Assembly (NCBI GenBank): GCA_009787175.1 | Contig: WRGM01000172.1 | Span: 1-35,874 of the forward strand | Length of the DNA stretch: 35,874 nucleotides | Direction: 5' to 3' | DNA from: Candidatus Bathycorpusculum fermentans | Lineage (GTDB): Archaea > Thermoproteota > Bathyarchaeia > Bathyarchaeales > Bathycorpusculaceae | Shown here: positions 17,145 to 25,763 of the stretch, piece by piece | Layout of the letters: every line of letters starts with the position of its first letter | How positions within the stretch are numbered: the first letter of the stretch is position 1 | Program-made: the position numbers and the translations under genes | The notes under the pieces: model-generated | Told to the model about the DNA's origin: nothing | Database searches by the model: none | What the model saw: only the letters and a program-made list of their open reading frames with translations

Positions 17145-18650
17145 TTATTCGCCAGCATGTTTTATACCTAAAATTTCCAGCTCTTTCTCATTTAAGCCTA
17201 CACCTCGAAGCATAAGCCTATTTCCTTTTAAGCTCTCAATTGAGTTAATACCCATGCCACCCATCATTTCTTTAATTTCGTGTTGCCAAGCGTTTAACAG
17301 ATTCACAAGACGTTTATATCCAATATTGGGATTTAGACGCTTAACAAGTTCAGGTACTTGTGTTGCTATGCCCCAGTTGCATTTACCTGTGTGACAGCTT
17401 CTGCAGAGATGGCATCCTAAGGCTAAAAGTGCTGAGGTTGCAATATATGTGCAATCTGCACCTAGTGCTATAGCTTTTACAACATCGGCGCTAGAGCGGA
17501 TGCTGCCTCCGACAACTATGGAAATGTTGTTGCGTATGTTTTCGTTTCTTAGGCGTGTATCAACGCTTGCAAGTGCAAGTTCTATGGGGATACCTACATT
17601 ATCGCGTATGCGTGTTGGAGCTGCTCCTGTGCCGCCACGGAAGCCATCAATGGCAATAATGTCTGCTCCGCTTCTGGCGATGCCGCTTGCAATGGCGGCA
17701 ACATTGTGAACTGCTGCTATTTTGACAATGACTGGTTTCTTATAGTCGGTTGCTTCTTTGAGTGAGTAAACGAGTTGTCTTAGGTCTTCAATTGAGTAGA
17801 TGTCATGGTGTGGTGCTGGGGAAATTGCGTCGCTGCCTTCGGGGACCATTCTTGTGCGTGAAATGTCGCCGATGATTTTTGTGCCTGGTAAGTGTCCTCC
17901 GATGCCGGGTTTTGCTCCTTGCCCCATTTTGATTTCTATTGCTACGCCACTGTTTAGGTATTGAGGATGTACTCCAAATCGTCCTGATGCGACTTGTACT
18001 ATAGTGTTTTTGCCGTAACGGTAGAAATCTTCATGTAAGCCGCCTTCTCCTGTATTGTAAAATATGCCTAGTTCTTCTGCTGCGCGGGCTAAACTTTCAT
18101 GTGCATTATAGCTGATAGAGCCGTAGCTCATGGCAGAAAACATTACTGGCATTGATAGTGCTATTTGGGGTGGTAAATTGTTTTTTATATAGCCGTTTTT
18201 GTCGCGTTCTATGTCTGTAGGCTTTGTGCCAAGGAAAACTTTTGTTTCCATTGGTTCACGTAATGGATCTATGGATGGGTTTGTTACTTGTGAGGCATTT
18301 AGAAGAATTTTGTCAAAGTATATGGGATAGTTTTCTGGGTTGCCCATACTGGATAGTAGGACGCCTCCGCTTTCGGCTTGGCGGTAGATTTCGTCTATAG
18401 TTCTGCCGTTCCAGTTTACGTTTTCTTTATATGTATTGCCGTTTCGTACAATTTTTAGTGCGCGTGTGGGGCATAGGGATACGCAGCGGTGGCAGTTTAC
18501 ACATTTTGCATCATCGCAGACCATTTGGAGCTTATCTTGGATGTATATGTGTGCTTCGTTTATGCATTGGCGTTCGCATGCACGGCAAATGATGCATTTT
18601 TCATAGTTTCTTACAATTTCGTAATAAGGATGCAAAAAATTTATTGCCAC
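17145..18650 (-). CDS. gltB2: Glutamate synthase FMN/ferredoxin subunit
   Basis: Catalytic synthase of archaeal glutamate synthase: 2-oxoglutarate plus ammonia from glutamine, reduced to glutamate. Residues 19-60 hold two [4Fe-4S] ferredoxin motifs (C19, C22, C25, C29; C50, C53, C56, C60). The FMN-binding TIM barrel follows: MSAMSYGSISYNAHESLARAA, the GQGAKPGIGGHLPG loop, AAVHNVAAIASGIARSGADI, IDGFRGGTGAAPT. The cysteines CHLCRSCHTGKC near 410-421 bind the cluster next to FMN. A GTG at 18650, overlapping the gltB1 stop as TAGTG and preceded by GGAGTGG, is chosen as start; the ATG at 18707 would lie well within gltB1. The product is 501 residues. Confidence 0.93.
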   Translation of the reverse strand: MAINFLHPYYEIVRNYEKCIICRACERQCINEAHIYIQDKLQMVCDDAKCVNCHRCVSLCPTRALKIVRNGNTYKENVNWNGRTIDEIYRQAESGGVLLSSMGNPENYPIYFDKILLNASQVTNPSIDPLREPMETKVFLGTKPTDIERDKNGYIKNNLPPQIALSMPVMFSAMSYGSISYNAHESLARAAEELGIFYNTGEGGLHEDFYRYGKNTIVQVASGRFGVHPQYLNSGVAIEIKMGQGAKPGIGGHLPGTKIIGDISRTRMVPEGSDAISPAPHHDIYSIEDLRQLVYSLKEATDYKKPVIVKIAAVHNVAAIASGIARSGADIIAIDGFRGGTGAAPTRIRDNVGIPIELALASVDTRLRNENIRNNISIVVGGSIRSSADVVKAIALGADCTYIATSALLALGCHLCRSCHTGKCNWGIATQVPELVKRLNPNIGYKRLVNLLNAWQHEIKEMMGGMGINSIESLKGNRLMLRGVGLNEKELEILGIKHAGE

Positions 18651-19837
18651 TAAAGTCCACTCCCGTTTAAGTGAATAATTACCGGTTGACCACCTTTTGG
18701 TGACCATACCTTTTCAAGATTTGGCTCAATAACCCGTATTGCGGCTTCCTCACTTGAGATATAAACTGTATCCTCTTTTTCTCCAACTACCATGCTTCGT
18801 AACTTTAATCTGTCATTTAGTGCCATTAAGCCGCCTTCAAAGCCGATGAGTATAGAGAAGGGTCCCGTGATAAGTTGAGCTGAAAACATTACACGCAGAT
18901 ACTTGTGTATCTCCTGCTTTTTTTGTGACATACATTCAATAGTCTGCCAAAAGGGCGCTGCAATAACTGATGCTATCTCATTGAAGGATAACCCTTTCTT
19001 TCTATGTAGATAGTCTATAATGTATGTGATAACCTCAGTGTCCGTTTGGAGCGTACATTTGTAACCATACATTTCAATGGCACGCCGGTTAGCATCGTAG
19101 GATGATATTTCGCCGTTGTGTACAACGGAGTAATCAAGAAGTGCAAAAGGATGAGCACCACCCCACCAGCCGGGTGTGTTAGTTGGATAACGCCCATGTG
19201 CTGTAAAGCAGTAGCCTTCATATTCGTCAAGTTTGTAAAATCGTCCAACATCTTCTGGATAGCCTACGGCTTTAAATACGCCCATGTTCTTTCCGCTGGA
19301 AAATACGTAGGCACCGTTAATCTTTGTATTGACGCGAAATACGCATTTTGCTGTGAATTCTCTCTCGTCAAGTTGACTGTCTGCCAATTTCGTTGGTAGG
19401 GGTGTAACGAAATAACGCCATATTAATGGTTCATCAGTTATTTCTTTCATTTTTCTTGTGGGTATTTTTGAGAGGTTAATTATGTCAAAGTGATGTTCTA
19501 AAAATTCTTCACATTCTCTTTTTGCAGATGTAGAATCATAAAATATGTGTAAGGCATAATAGTCTTTGTATTCTGGATAAATTCCATATGCTGCAAATCC
19601 TCCGCCAAGACCATTTGAGCGATCACGCATAACGGAGATTGAGTCTATAATAGCCTTGCCGCTCATACGCTTTCCAGACTTGTTAATTATGCCCGCTATG
19701 GCACATCCAGAGGGTATTCTTACCTGCCCTTCTTTTTGTTGCGTAAACGTGTTATCGTTGTCTCTTGTTATGTGTGGTATCATAGCGTTTGTTTTAACGA
19801 GCTTTGACTCACTTGAGTGCATATATGCGTTTGGCAT
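18650..19837 (-). CDS. gltB1: Glutamate synthase glutamine amidotransferase subunit
   Basis: Class II (Ntn) glutaminase that frees ammonia from glutamine for the FMN subunit. In the 395-residue precursor the likely nucleophile is Cys45, in PSGCAIAGIINKSGKR. The first 44 residues would be a propeptide removed to expose it. Other family marks: AHGRYPTNTPGWWGGAHPFALLDYSVVHNGEISSY in the substrate site (read in sections), and TDTEVITYIIDYLHR. It is shorter than the GltB N-terminal domain, as usual for the split archaeal form. ATG at 19837 follows AAGGAGT and a TATA box at 19901-19908, and it leads the operon. Confidence 0.92.
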   Translation of the reverse strand: MPNAYMHSSESKLVKTNAMIPHITRDNDNTFTQQKEGQVRIPSGCAIAGIINKSGKRMSGKAIIDSISVMRDRSNGLGGGFAAYGIYPEYKDYYALHIFYDSTSAKRECEEFLEHHFDIINLSKIPTRKMKEITDEPLIWRYFVTPLPTKLADSQLDEREFTAKCVFRVNTKINGAYVFSSGKNMGVFKAVGYPEDVGRFYKLDEYEGYCFTAHGRYPTNTPGWWGGAHPFALLDYSVVHNGEISSYDANRRAIEMYGYKCTLQTDTEVITYIIDYLHRKKGLSFNEIASVIAAPFWQTIECMSQKKQEIHKYLRVMFSAQLITGPFSILIGFEGGLMALNDRLKLRSMVVGEKEDTVYISSEEAAIRVIEPNLEKVWSPKGGQPVIIHLNGSGL

Positions 19838-19900
19838 CAGTATTACTCCTTAATCTTTTTAGTTCAAGTGATACGCACCACGACGTCTAATAAATTTTTT

Positions 19901-19908
19901 TATATAAA
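19901..19908 (-). promoter_or_regulatory. TATA box of the gltB1 operon
   Basis: The minus strand reads TTTATATA. Transcription would start near 19879, giving a leader of about 40 bases that contains the AAGGAGT ribosome site. The match to the archaeal consensus is good; the start point is inferred. Confidence 0.55.
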
Positions 19909-20245
19909 AATCATCTAATTTACAACAAAAATTTATTTTTACGTACATATAATGTAAAATTTACATATAACAATCAAAATTACTGAAAAAATACAATAAC
20001 TGTATTCAAACATAGAAAACAATAACCAACCCCAGTCAACCTATTGAACCAAACTAAACTATTCATGATGGAAAAAAACAAATACATCTAGTGCGACTGA
20101 ACATGAAGGTCTTTGTTGTGATTACTATTTTGGTGGTGGGGCGTGTTGGCATGTTTTTTGTGCTATTCACAGAGAAGTTAACTTGTATAATGCTAAAATC
20201 TAATGTGCTAATGTAGGTTTTTTATAAGCGAAATAGCGGTGATGA

Positions 20246-20254
20246 TTTATATAT
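20246..20254 (+). promoter_or_regulatory. TATA box of the guaAb-argG-argH operon
   Basis: TTTATATAT lies about 150 bases before the guaAb ATG. The usual archaeal spacing of about 25 bases puts the RNA start near 20275, just before the first arm of the leader helices at 20281. This predicts an unusually long and structured leader for an archaeal mRNA. Confidence 0.5.
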
Positions 20255-20280
20255 CTGAAAATTGGCTGTTATATGTAGTA

Positions 20281-20375
20281 ACTCCTGCTCAATAGCCTTA
20301 ACGGCTGTGTTGGCTATCGATAAGGGAGTTGTGGTAAATGTTGTAAACCCGGGTGAAAAGGGTTACTATTTACCA
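20281..20375 (+). ncRNA. Structured 5' leader of guaAb, candidate cis-regulatory RNA
   Basis: Two nested helix pairs are visible. Domain 1: AACTCC (20281-20286) pairs with GGAGTT (20326-20331), enclosing ATAGCC (20293-20298) paired with GGCTAT (20313-20318). Domain 2: GGTAAAT (20334-20340) pairs with ATTTACC (20369-20375), enclosing GTAAACCC (20344-20351) paired with GGGTTAC (20361-20367) with one bulged A and the loop GGGTGAAAA. Only two bases separate the domains. The element ends 26 bases before the ATG. It does not match the purine, guanidine, TPP or c-di-GMP riboswitch consensus I know. Structure is read from the sequence; a regulatory role is inference. Confidence 0.4.
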
Positions 20376-20401
20376 AAATGTCATGAGAGGCGAATATAGT
20401 A

Positions 20402-21367
20402 ATGTCAAACTTGAAAGTGTCAATGGAAGAATTTATTGAAAATGCTTGTGAGCGTATCCGTAGAGAAGCTGCTGGGCGTCCTGTGTTATGTGCGTTAAGT
20501 GGTGGTGTGGATTCTGCGGTGTGTGCTATTCTTGCGCATCGTGCTGTTGGTGATAAGCTTACCTGTTTATTTGTAGATACAGGGTTTATGCGTAAAAATG
20601 AGGGCGATCAAGTAGTGGCGCTGTTTCGTGATACGTATGCCATTAATTTGATACGTGTTGATGCGGCAGATCGGTTTTTGGCAAAGCTTAAAGATGTAAC
20701 TGAGCCAGAGTGTAAGCGTAAAGTGATAGGTGAAGAGTTTATACGTATTTTTGAAGAAGAAGCAAAAAAGCTTGGTACAGTGGGTTGTCTTATGCAGGGG
20801 ACTATTTATCCTGATATTATTGAAAGCGGTGTAGATGGGCATAAGCAGGTGAAGGCTCATCATAATGTAGGTGGTATGCCGCTTAATATTGAATTTGAGG
20901 CTGTTATTGAGCCGATAAAGTTATTGTATAAAGAAGAAGTGCGTGAATGTGGCAGAAAGTTGGGTTTGCCGGAAGCCTTCACTAATCGTCAGCCTTTTCC
21001 TGGTCCAGGGTTAGCTGTGCGTTGTATTGGTGCGCTTACAAAGGCTCGGCTTAATATTTTGCGTGAGGCTGATGCTATTTTCCGTGAAGAGCTTGAGAAG
21101 ACAGGGTTGCAAAGAGAGGTGCAGCAGTATTTTGTTATTTTGCCTGATCTTCAAAGTGTTGGCGTGCGAAATGGTGAGCGGTGTTATGAGGATATGGTTG
21201 TTCTTAGGGCTATATCAACTAAGAATTTTGTAACTGCTGGTGCTGTTAGGTTACCGTATGAGTTGATTGAGACTGTAGTGGCGCGTATAACCAGTGAGGT
21301 TAAAGGGGTTAATCGTGTTATGTATGATGTGACACCAAAGCCTCCGGCTACGGTGGAGTGGGAATAG
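20402..21367 (+). CDS. guaAb: GMP synthase ATP-pyrophosphatase subunit
   Basis: Adenylates XMP and aminates it to GMP with ammonia from a separate amidotransferase subunit, GuaAa, not found in this window. The 321-residue protein has the PP-loop SGGVDSA at residues 33-39, [11 protein letters not shown], and the C-terminal dimerisation domain with [15 protein letters not shown] (about 197-211) and a PPATVEWE end. Having only the ATPase and dimerisation part is the archaeal arrangement; bacterial GuaA is fused and about 520 residues. It heads a plus-strand operon: argG follows after 20 bases. The ribosome site is weak (GAGAGGCG) and the leader is highly structured. Confidence 0.93.
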   Translation: MSNLKVSMEEFIENACERIRREAAGRPVLCALSGGVDSAVCAILAHRAVGDKLTCLFVDTGFMRKNEGDQVVALFRDTYAINLIRVDAADRFLAKLKDVTEPECKRKVIGEEFIRIFEEEAKKLGTVGCLMQGTIYPDIIESGVDGHKQVKAHHNVGGMPLNIEFEAVIEPIKLLYKEEVRECGRKLGLPEAFTNRQPFPGPGLAVRCIGALTKARLNILREADAIFREELEKTGLQREVQQYFVILPDLQSVGVRNGERCYEDMVVLRAISTKNFVTAGAVRLPYELIETVVARITSEVKGVNRVMYDVTPKPPATVEWE

Positions 21368-21387
21368 TAATTTGGAAGGGAAGAGTT

Positions 21388-22614
21388 ATGAGTAAAACAA
21401 AAATTAATAAAATAGTGTTAGCATACTCCGGTGGATTAGATACCTCTGTTATCATCCCCTGGTTAAAGGAGAATTATGATAATCCTGAAATTATTGCGGT
21501 TTTAGGGCATTTAGGGCAAGATGTTGATGTTGAAGAAATTGAGGCGCGTGCAAAGAGTTCAGGTGCTTCAAAGCTGTATATTGAGGATTTACAGGATGAA
21601 TTCGTTACTGATTTTATTTTCCCAACTTTAAAGGCGGGGGCTAAGTATGAGGGTTATCTATTGGGGACGTCTATGGCGCGTATGCCTATTGCTAAGCGGC
21701 TTGTTAAAGTTGCAAAAATAGAAAAGGCTGATGCGGTTTGTCATGGGTGTACGGGTAAGGGTAATGATCAGGTGCGTTTTGAGTTGTCGATTAAGGCTTT
21801 TGCGCCTGAACTTAAAATTATAGCTCCGTGGCGTGAGTGGCAAATTAAAAGTCGGGATGAGGCATTGGAGTATGCACAAAAGCATGGTATTAATCTCAAG
21901 CTTACAAGTGAGACCAACTATTCTAAGGATATGAATTTGTGGCACCTCTCTCATGAAGGTATGGATTTAGAATCTACTGAAAATGAGCCGTTATACAATA
22001 AAGAGGGGTTCTTAGAGATGGGTGTTAGTCCTGAAAAGGCACCGGATACCTTTGAGTATGTAACGCTTGAGTTTGTAGCGGGTATACCAACTGCGCTAAA
22101 CGGTAACAAGATGAACGGTGTTGCCTTGATAAAAGAACTTAACAAGATTGGTGGAAAGCATGGTATAGGCTTGTTTGATGTAGTGGAAAATAGGCTTGTA
22201 GGTATGAAATCCCGTGGGGTTTATGAGACTCCTGGTGGGACTATTCTTCATCGTGCGCATGAAGTTTTGGAAACAATTTGTCTTGATAAGGAAACATCGC
22301 ATTACAAGGCGCTAATTGCACAAAAGTATGCTGAACTAGTGTATAATGGTCAATGGTATACGCCTCTGCGTGAAGCGCTAGATGCTTTCGTAGATAAAAC
22401 TCAGGAAAGGGTAACAGGTGAGGTTAAGCTAAAGCTCTACAAGGGTAACATTATTAATGCAGGGACAAAATCGCCGTATTCACTCTATAGTAAGGACCTC
22501 GCAAGTTTTAATGAACATGGTATCTATAACCAAGCGGATGCAGCAGGTTTTATTAACCTCTATGGCTTGCCTATCTTGGTTAAAGCTCTACTTGATATGG
22601 AAAGAGGCAATTAA
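21388..22614 (+). CDS. argG: Argininosuccinate synthase
   Basis: Condenses citrulline and aspartate with ATP to argininosuccinate. The 408-residue enzyme has the PP-loop SGGLDTS at residues 14-20, [19 protein letters not shown], the [15 protein letters not shown] motif near 118-132 and [18 protein letters not shown] at 21388 follows GGAAGGGAAG; an earlier ATG at 21358 would overlap guaAb and lacks a ribosome site. argH begins 2 bases after its stop. Length is normal for the family. Confidence 0.95.
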   Translation: MSKTKINKIVLAYSGGLDTSVIIPWLKENYDNPEIIAVLGHLGQDVDVEEIEARAKSSGASKLYIEDLQDEFVTDFIFPTLKAGAKYEGYLLGTSMARMPIAKRLVKVAKIEKADAVCHGCTGKGNDQVRFELSIKAFAPELKIIAPWREWQIKSRDEALEYAQKHGINLKLTSETNYSKDMNLWHLSHEGMDLESTENEPLYNKEGFLEMGVSPEKAPDTFEYVTLEFVAGIPTALNGNKMNGVALIKELNKIGGKHGIGLFDVVENRLVGMKSRGVYETPGGTILHRAHEVLETICLDKETSHYKALIAQKYAELVYNGQWYTPLREALDAFVDKTQERVTGEVKLKLYKGNIINAGTKSPYSLYSKDLASFNEHGIYNQADAAGFINLYGLPILVKALLDMERGN

Positions 22615-22616
22615 AA

Positions 22617-23993
22617 ATGGCTTTATGGAAAGGTCGTTTTGAAAAAGAACTAGATAAGCAAGTAAATGATTTTGCTTCTTCTCTGTCATTTGATAAGCGC
22701 CTTTACCGTGAAGATATTGCGGCAAGTATTGCCCATGTCACTATGTTAGGTGCTACTGCCATTATACCTTCTGATGAGAGTAAAAAAATTGCTGAAGAAC
22801 TAACGAAAATTCTAGCTGATATCGAGGACGGGAACTTGCAGTTCAATAACTCCTGTGCGGAGGATATTCATAGCTTTATTGAACAAGAACTAACCAAACG
22901 TCTTGGCGATTTAGGTAAAAAGCTACATACCGCACGTTCAAGAAATGACCAAGTAGCAACAGATCTTAGATTGTATTTGCGAAAGGAAATCACTGTCATG
23001 GATAGATTATTGAAAGATATTATTAACACGTTATGTGATATTTCTGAAAAAAACCTTGACACAATTATGCCGGGCTATACACATTTGCAACGAGCACAGC
23101 CTGTTACCTTTGCGCATCATTTAATGACATATTCTGCAATGTTTGGACGTGACCTGGGTCGTTTGACGGATTGTTCTAAACGTCTAAATGAATGTCCCCT
23201 AGGTAGTGGTGCATTGGCGGGGACTACTCATGCTATTGACCGTGATAAAACAGCTGAAATGTTAGAATTTAACTGTCCAACTGCTAACTCTTTGGATGGA
23301 GTTTCAGACAGAGATTTCTGTGTAGAGTTGGCAAGTGCATGCTCGCTGATAATGCTGCACCTATCAAGGTTTAGTGAGGAAATCATTTTATGGTGTTCTC
23401 ACGAGTTCAAATTTATTGAACTAGATGACGGCTTTGCAACAGGTTCATCTATTATGCCTCAAAAGAAAAATCCTGATGTCGCAGAGCTTGTACGTGGCAA
23501 GACAGGGCGTGTCTTCGGTAACAATCTGGCTCTTCTAACGATGCTCAAGGGGTTACCTCTAGCATATAACAGAGATATGCAAGAAGATAAAGAAGCAATT
23601 TTTGATAGTGTCGATACCATCAAAATTTGTCTATCGACGTTTACGTCAATGCTAAAAACCATGACTGTGTTAAAAGAGAACATGCGCCGGGCTGTTGCTA
23701 AGGGTTTTATCAATGCAACAGACTGTGCTGACTATTTGGCTAAAAAAGGTGTTCCTTTTAGGGAGGCTTATAAAATAGTTGGGGGGATTGTGGCTCGTTG
23801 CATAAAAGAGGGTATCACTCTAGAGGACTTTCCTATTGAATCATACAAGACGTTTTCGGATGTTTTTAATCAAGACGTTTATCATGCTATTAATCTGGAA
23901 AATTGCTTAAACGAGCGCAAAAGCTATGGTGGTCCAACTGGTACAAGTGTAAAGAATCAGATACAGCTAATGCGACTTATGAGTAAACAATAA
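22617..23993 (+). CDS. argH: Argininosuccinate lyase
   Basis: Splits argininosuccinate into arginine and fumarate, the last step of arginine synthesis. The 458-residue member of the fumarase/aspartase superfamily has TARSRNDQVATDLRLYLR, the T-H catalytic site GYTHLQRAQPVTFAHH, and the signature loop GSSIMPQKKNPDVAEL (about 277-292). GPTGTSVKNQI lies at the end. It is normal length and directly follows argG. Its fumarate can be taken up by the fumarase encoded at 25764. A hairpin just after the stop (24003-24024) may end the operon. Confidence 0.95.
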   Translation: MALWKGRFEKELDKQVNDFASSLSFDKRLYREDIAASIAHVTMLGATAIIPSDESKKIAEELTKILADIEDGNLQFNNSCAEDIHSFIEQELTKRLGDLGKKLHTARSRNDQVATDLRLYLRKEITVMDRLLKDIINTLCDISEKNLDTIMPGYTHLQRAQPVTFAHHLMTYSAMFGRDLGRLTDCSKRLNECPLGSGALAGTTHAIDRDKTAEMLEFNCPTANSLDGVSDRDFCVELASACSLIMLHLSRFSEEIILWCSHEFKFIELDDGFATGSSIMPQKKNPDVAELVRGKTGRVFGNNLALLTMLKGLPLAYNRDMQEDKEAIFDSVDTIKICLSTFTSMLKTMTVLKENMRRAVAKGFINATDCADYLAKKGVPFREAYKIVGGIVARCIKEGITLEDFPIESYKTFSDVFNQDVYHAINLENCLNERKSYGGPTGTSVKNQIQLMRLMSKQ

Positions 23994-24002
23994 TGGAGAC
24001 AG

Positions 24003-24024
24003 GGTTTAATACTTGTCTTAAACC
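24003..24024 (+). terminator. Hairpin after argH, possible transcript end
   Basis: GGTTTAA (24003-24009) pairs with TTAAACC (24018-24024) around an 8-base loop, starting 10 bases after the argH stop. No strong T-run follows directly, so it could protect the 3' end of the mRNA rather than terminate. Confidence 0.3.
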
Positions 24025-24281
24025 ATAACCACCAATAATTTTACTTTATCATAATATTTCAGCATATACGAATTTAATTTCTGATTTATATGTGAGTTAT
24101 GGTGTTGTCAACATGTGTAGGGCTGTGGACATGTGGGTGTTTGATTTTTTGTGGCTGGTTATTTTTGATTATATAGCGTGTTCATTTAAAAGGAGGTTTA
24201 TTATTTTTGTATTTTTATGTGAGTGACATGGTTATTTTAAAAGATTAGGGTTTCATAATGTTTTTAATGTATGTTGCGGCA

Positions 24282-24449
24282 TGTGTCAAAAAGTTGCAGA
24301 TTTTGGGTTCAGTAGAGATTTTTTGAGTGTTCCTAGTGTATCTGTCTTAGCTGTTTTTTAGCTGTTTTTGTTTGTCTAAGCTTGGCTAAAAGTGTGTGCT
24401 GTTCTTTTTCGTTAAGTTATTAAGAGTGGGTAGGGTGTGTCAAAAAGTT
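24282..24449. repeat. 14-base direct repeat pair
   Basis: TGTGTCAAAAAGTT occurs at 24282-24295 and again at 24436-24449 in the same orientation, 154 bases apart. This may be left by a transposition or be a pair of binding sites. No coding remnant between them could be identified. Confidence 0.6.
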
Positions 24450-24495
24450 TTGGGTGTAATTGTTACTTGGACTCCTACTTTTTTGTTTGATGACC

Positions 24496-24503
24496 TATAT
24501 ATT
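24496..24503 (+). promoter_or_regulatory. TATA box of the malic enzyme gene
   Basis: TATATATT lies 53 bases before the ATG at 24556. The usual spacing gives an RNA start near 24525 and a leader of about 30 bases. An inverted repeat AACAAA/TTTGTT (about 24514-24541) lies around the predicted start. Confidence 0.45.
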
Positions 24504-24555
24504 TAGGGAAGATAACAAATGTTATGAACAATCTGGTTTGTTAAAGGGATATTGA

Positions 24556-25740
24556 ATGATTAAGGATGTAAATGGTGAATCAGCTAATTTGCATGCAAAA
24601 TGTCGTGGTAAAGTTTCTATTGTAAGTAAAGTTCCTGTTAACACGATTGATGATTTAAGTTTGGTGTATACTCCTGGCGTAGCTGAGCCTTGTCGCAGAA
24701 TTGCTCAAAATCCTGAAGATGTTTATACATACACTTCAAAGGGTAATATGGTGGCGGTTGTATCTGATGGTTCTGCTGTTTTAGGGTTGGGTAATATTGG
24801 TGCGAAGGCGGCTATTCCTGTTATGGAGGGGAAGGCGATTCTTTTCAAGGAATTTGCTGGTGTGGACGCTGTTTCTGTCTGTCTTGATACACAAGATTCA
24901 AAGGAAATAATTCGTACGGTACAGATAATCGCGCCTAATTATGGTGGTATAAATCTTGAAGATATTGCGTCTCCTCGTTGTTTTGAAATTGAGCGTGCGT
25001 TGAAGGATCTTATTGATATTCCTGTTTTTCATGATGATCAGCATGGGACAGCTATTTGTGTTTTGGCGGGAATTATGAATGCTGCTAAAGTGGTAAACAA
25101 GGCTCTTTCGGAGTTGGTTATAGTGATAAATGGTTGTGGTGCGGCGGGTTCAGCGATTGCAAGAATGCTTATAGCTGAAGTTTCTGATATTCGTCTAGTT
25201 GATATAAATGGTATAATCAATAAAAATAATCCTAAGACTATGTTAAATTGGAATCATGAAGAATTGGCTAATTTGACAAATAAGAAAAATCTCGTTGGGG
25301 GGTTAGCTGAAGCTGTTCGAGGTGCAGATGTATTTGTTGGGGTATCAAAACCTGGGTTATTAACGCAAGATATGGTGCGGACAATGGCAAATGATGCTAT
25401 AGTTTTCGCGATGGCAAATCCTACTCCCGAAATTTTTCCAGATGAGGCAAAAGCAGTGGGTGCGGCGGTTGTTGGTACCGGGCGTTCTGATTTGCCTAAT
25501 CAAATAAATAATGCGCTTGTCTTTCCGGGTATCTTCAAAGGTGTGTTAGCTGCTCGCGTAAAAAATATAACAGAAGATCTCAAGTTAGCAGCGGCGAAAG
25601 CATTATCTGGCTATATTCCTGCCGATCAGTTAAGTTCTGAAAACATTTTGCCGTCTGTTTTGGATAAAAACGTAGCAGATGCAGTTGCAAAAGCGGTTTA
25701 TACTGCTGCAGTTGGAACAGTGAACGGGTCTCATGTGTAA
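24556..25740 (+). CDS. NAD(P)-dependent malic enzyme
   Basis: Oxidatively decarboxylates malate to pyruvate and CO2. The 394-residue protein is the short prokaryotic form. LVYTPGVAEPCRRI holds the catalytic Tyr. SDGSAVLGLGNIGAKAAIPVMEGKA holds the catalytic Lys. FEIERAL and PVFHDDQHGTA hold the metal-binding acidic residues. The nucleotide site is INGCGAAGSAIARML, and FAMANPTPEIFPDEA follows. No C-terminal phosphotransacetylase domain is present. ATG at 24556 follows AAGGGAT. The fumarase gene follows 23 bases after the stop, so the pair should be co-transcribed and would carry fumarate through malate to pyruvate. NAD or NADP use cannot be settled by eye. Confidence 0.92.
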   Translation: MIKDVNGESANLHAKCRGKVSIVSKVPVNTIDDLSLVYTPGVAEPCRRIAQNPEDVYTYTSKGNMVAVVSDGSAVLGLGNIGAKAAIPVMEGKAILFKEFAGVDAVSVCLDTQDSKEIIRTVQIIAPNYGGINLEDIASPRCFEIERALKDLIDIPVFHDDQHGTAICVLAGIMNAAKVVNKALSELVIVINGCGAAGSAIARMLIAEVSDIRLVDINGIINKNNPKTMLNWNHEELANLTNKKNLVGGLAEAVRGADVFVGVSKPGLLTQDMVRTMANDAIVFAMANPTPEIFPDEAKAVGAAVVGTGRSDLPNQINNALVFPGIFKGVLAARVKNITEDLKLAAAKALSGYIPADQLSSENILPSVLDKNVADAVAKAVYTAAVGTVNGSHV

Positions 25741-25763
25741 GCGTGTGTAGAGGGGAAATAATT

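Larger units (their letters stand above)
19838..20401. other. Divergent control region between gltB1 and guaAb
   Basis: No gene is seen in 564 bases. It holds a minus-strand TATA box for gltB1, a plus-strand TATA box for guaAb and a structured guaAb leader. The middle (about 19930-20230) is AT-rich with no recognised element. Confidence 0.7.
23994..24555. other. Intergenic region between argH and the malic enzyme gene
   Basis: No gene was recognised in 562 bases; all frames are short or broken. It contains a hairpin (24003-24024), a 14-base direct repeat (24282-24295 and 24436-24449) and a TATA box (24496-24503). The central part is T-rich on the plus strand and may be old mobile-element sequence. 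Confidence 0.55.

Noticed and set aside
20238-20258. C/D-box-like GTGATGA and CTGA before guaAb
   Set aside because: No matching C' and D boxes at the right distance; the TATA box lies between the two motifs.
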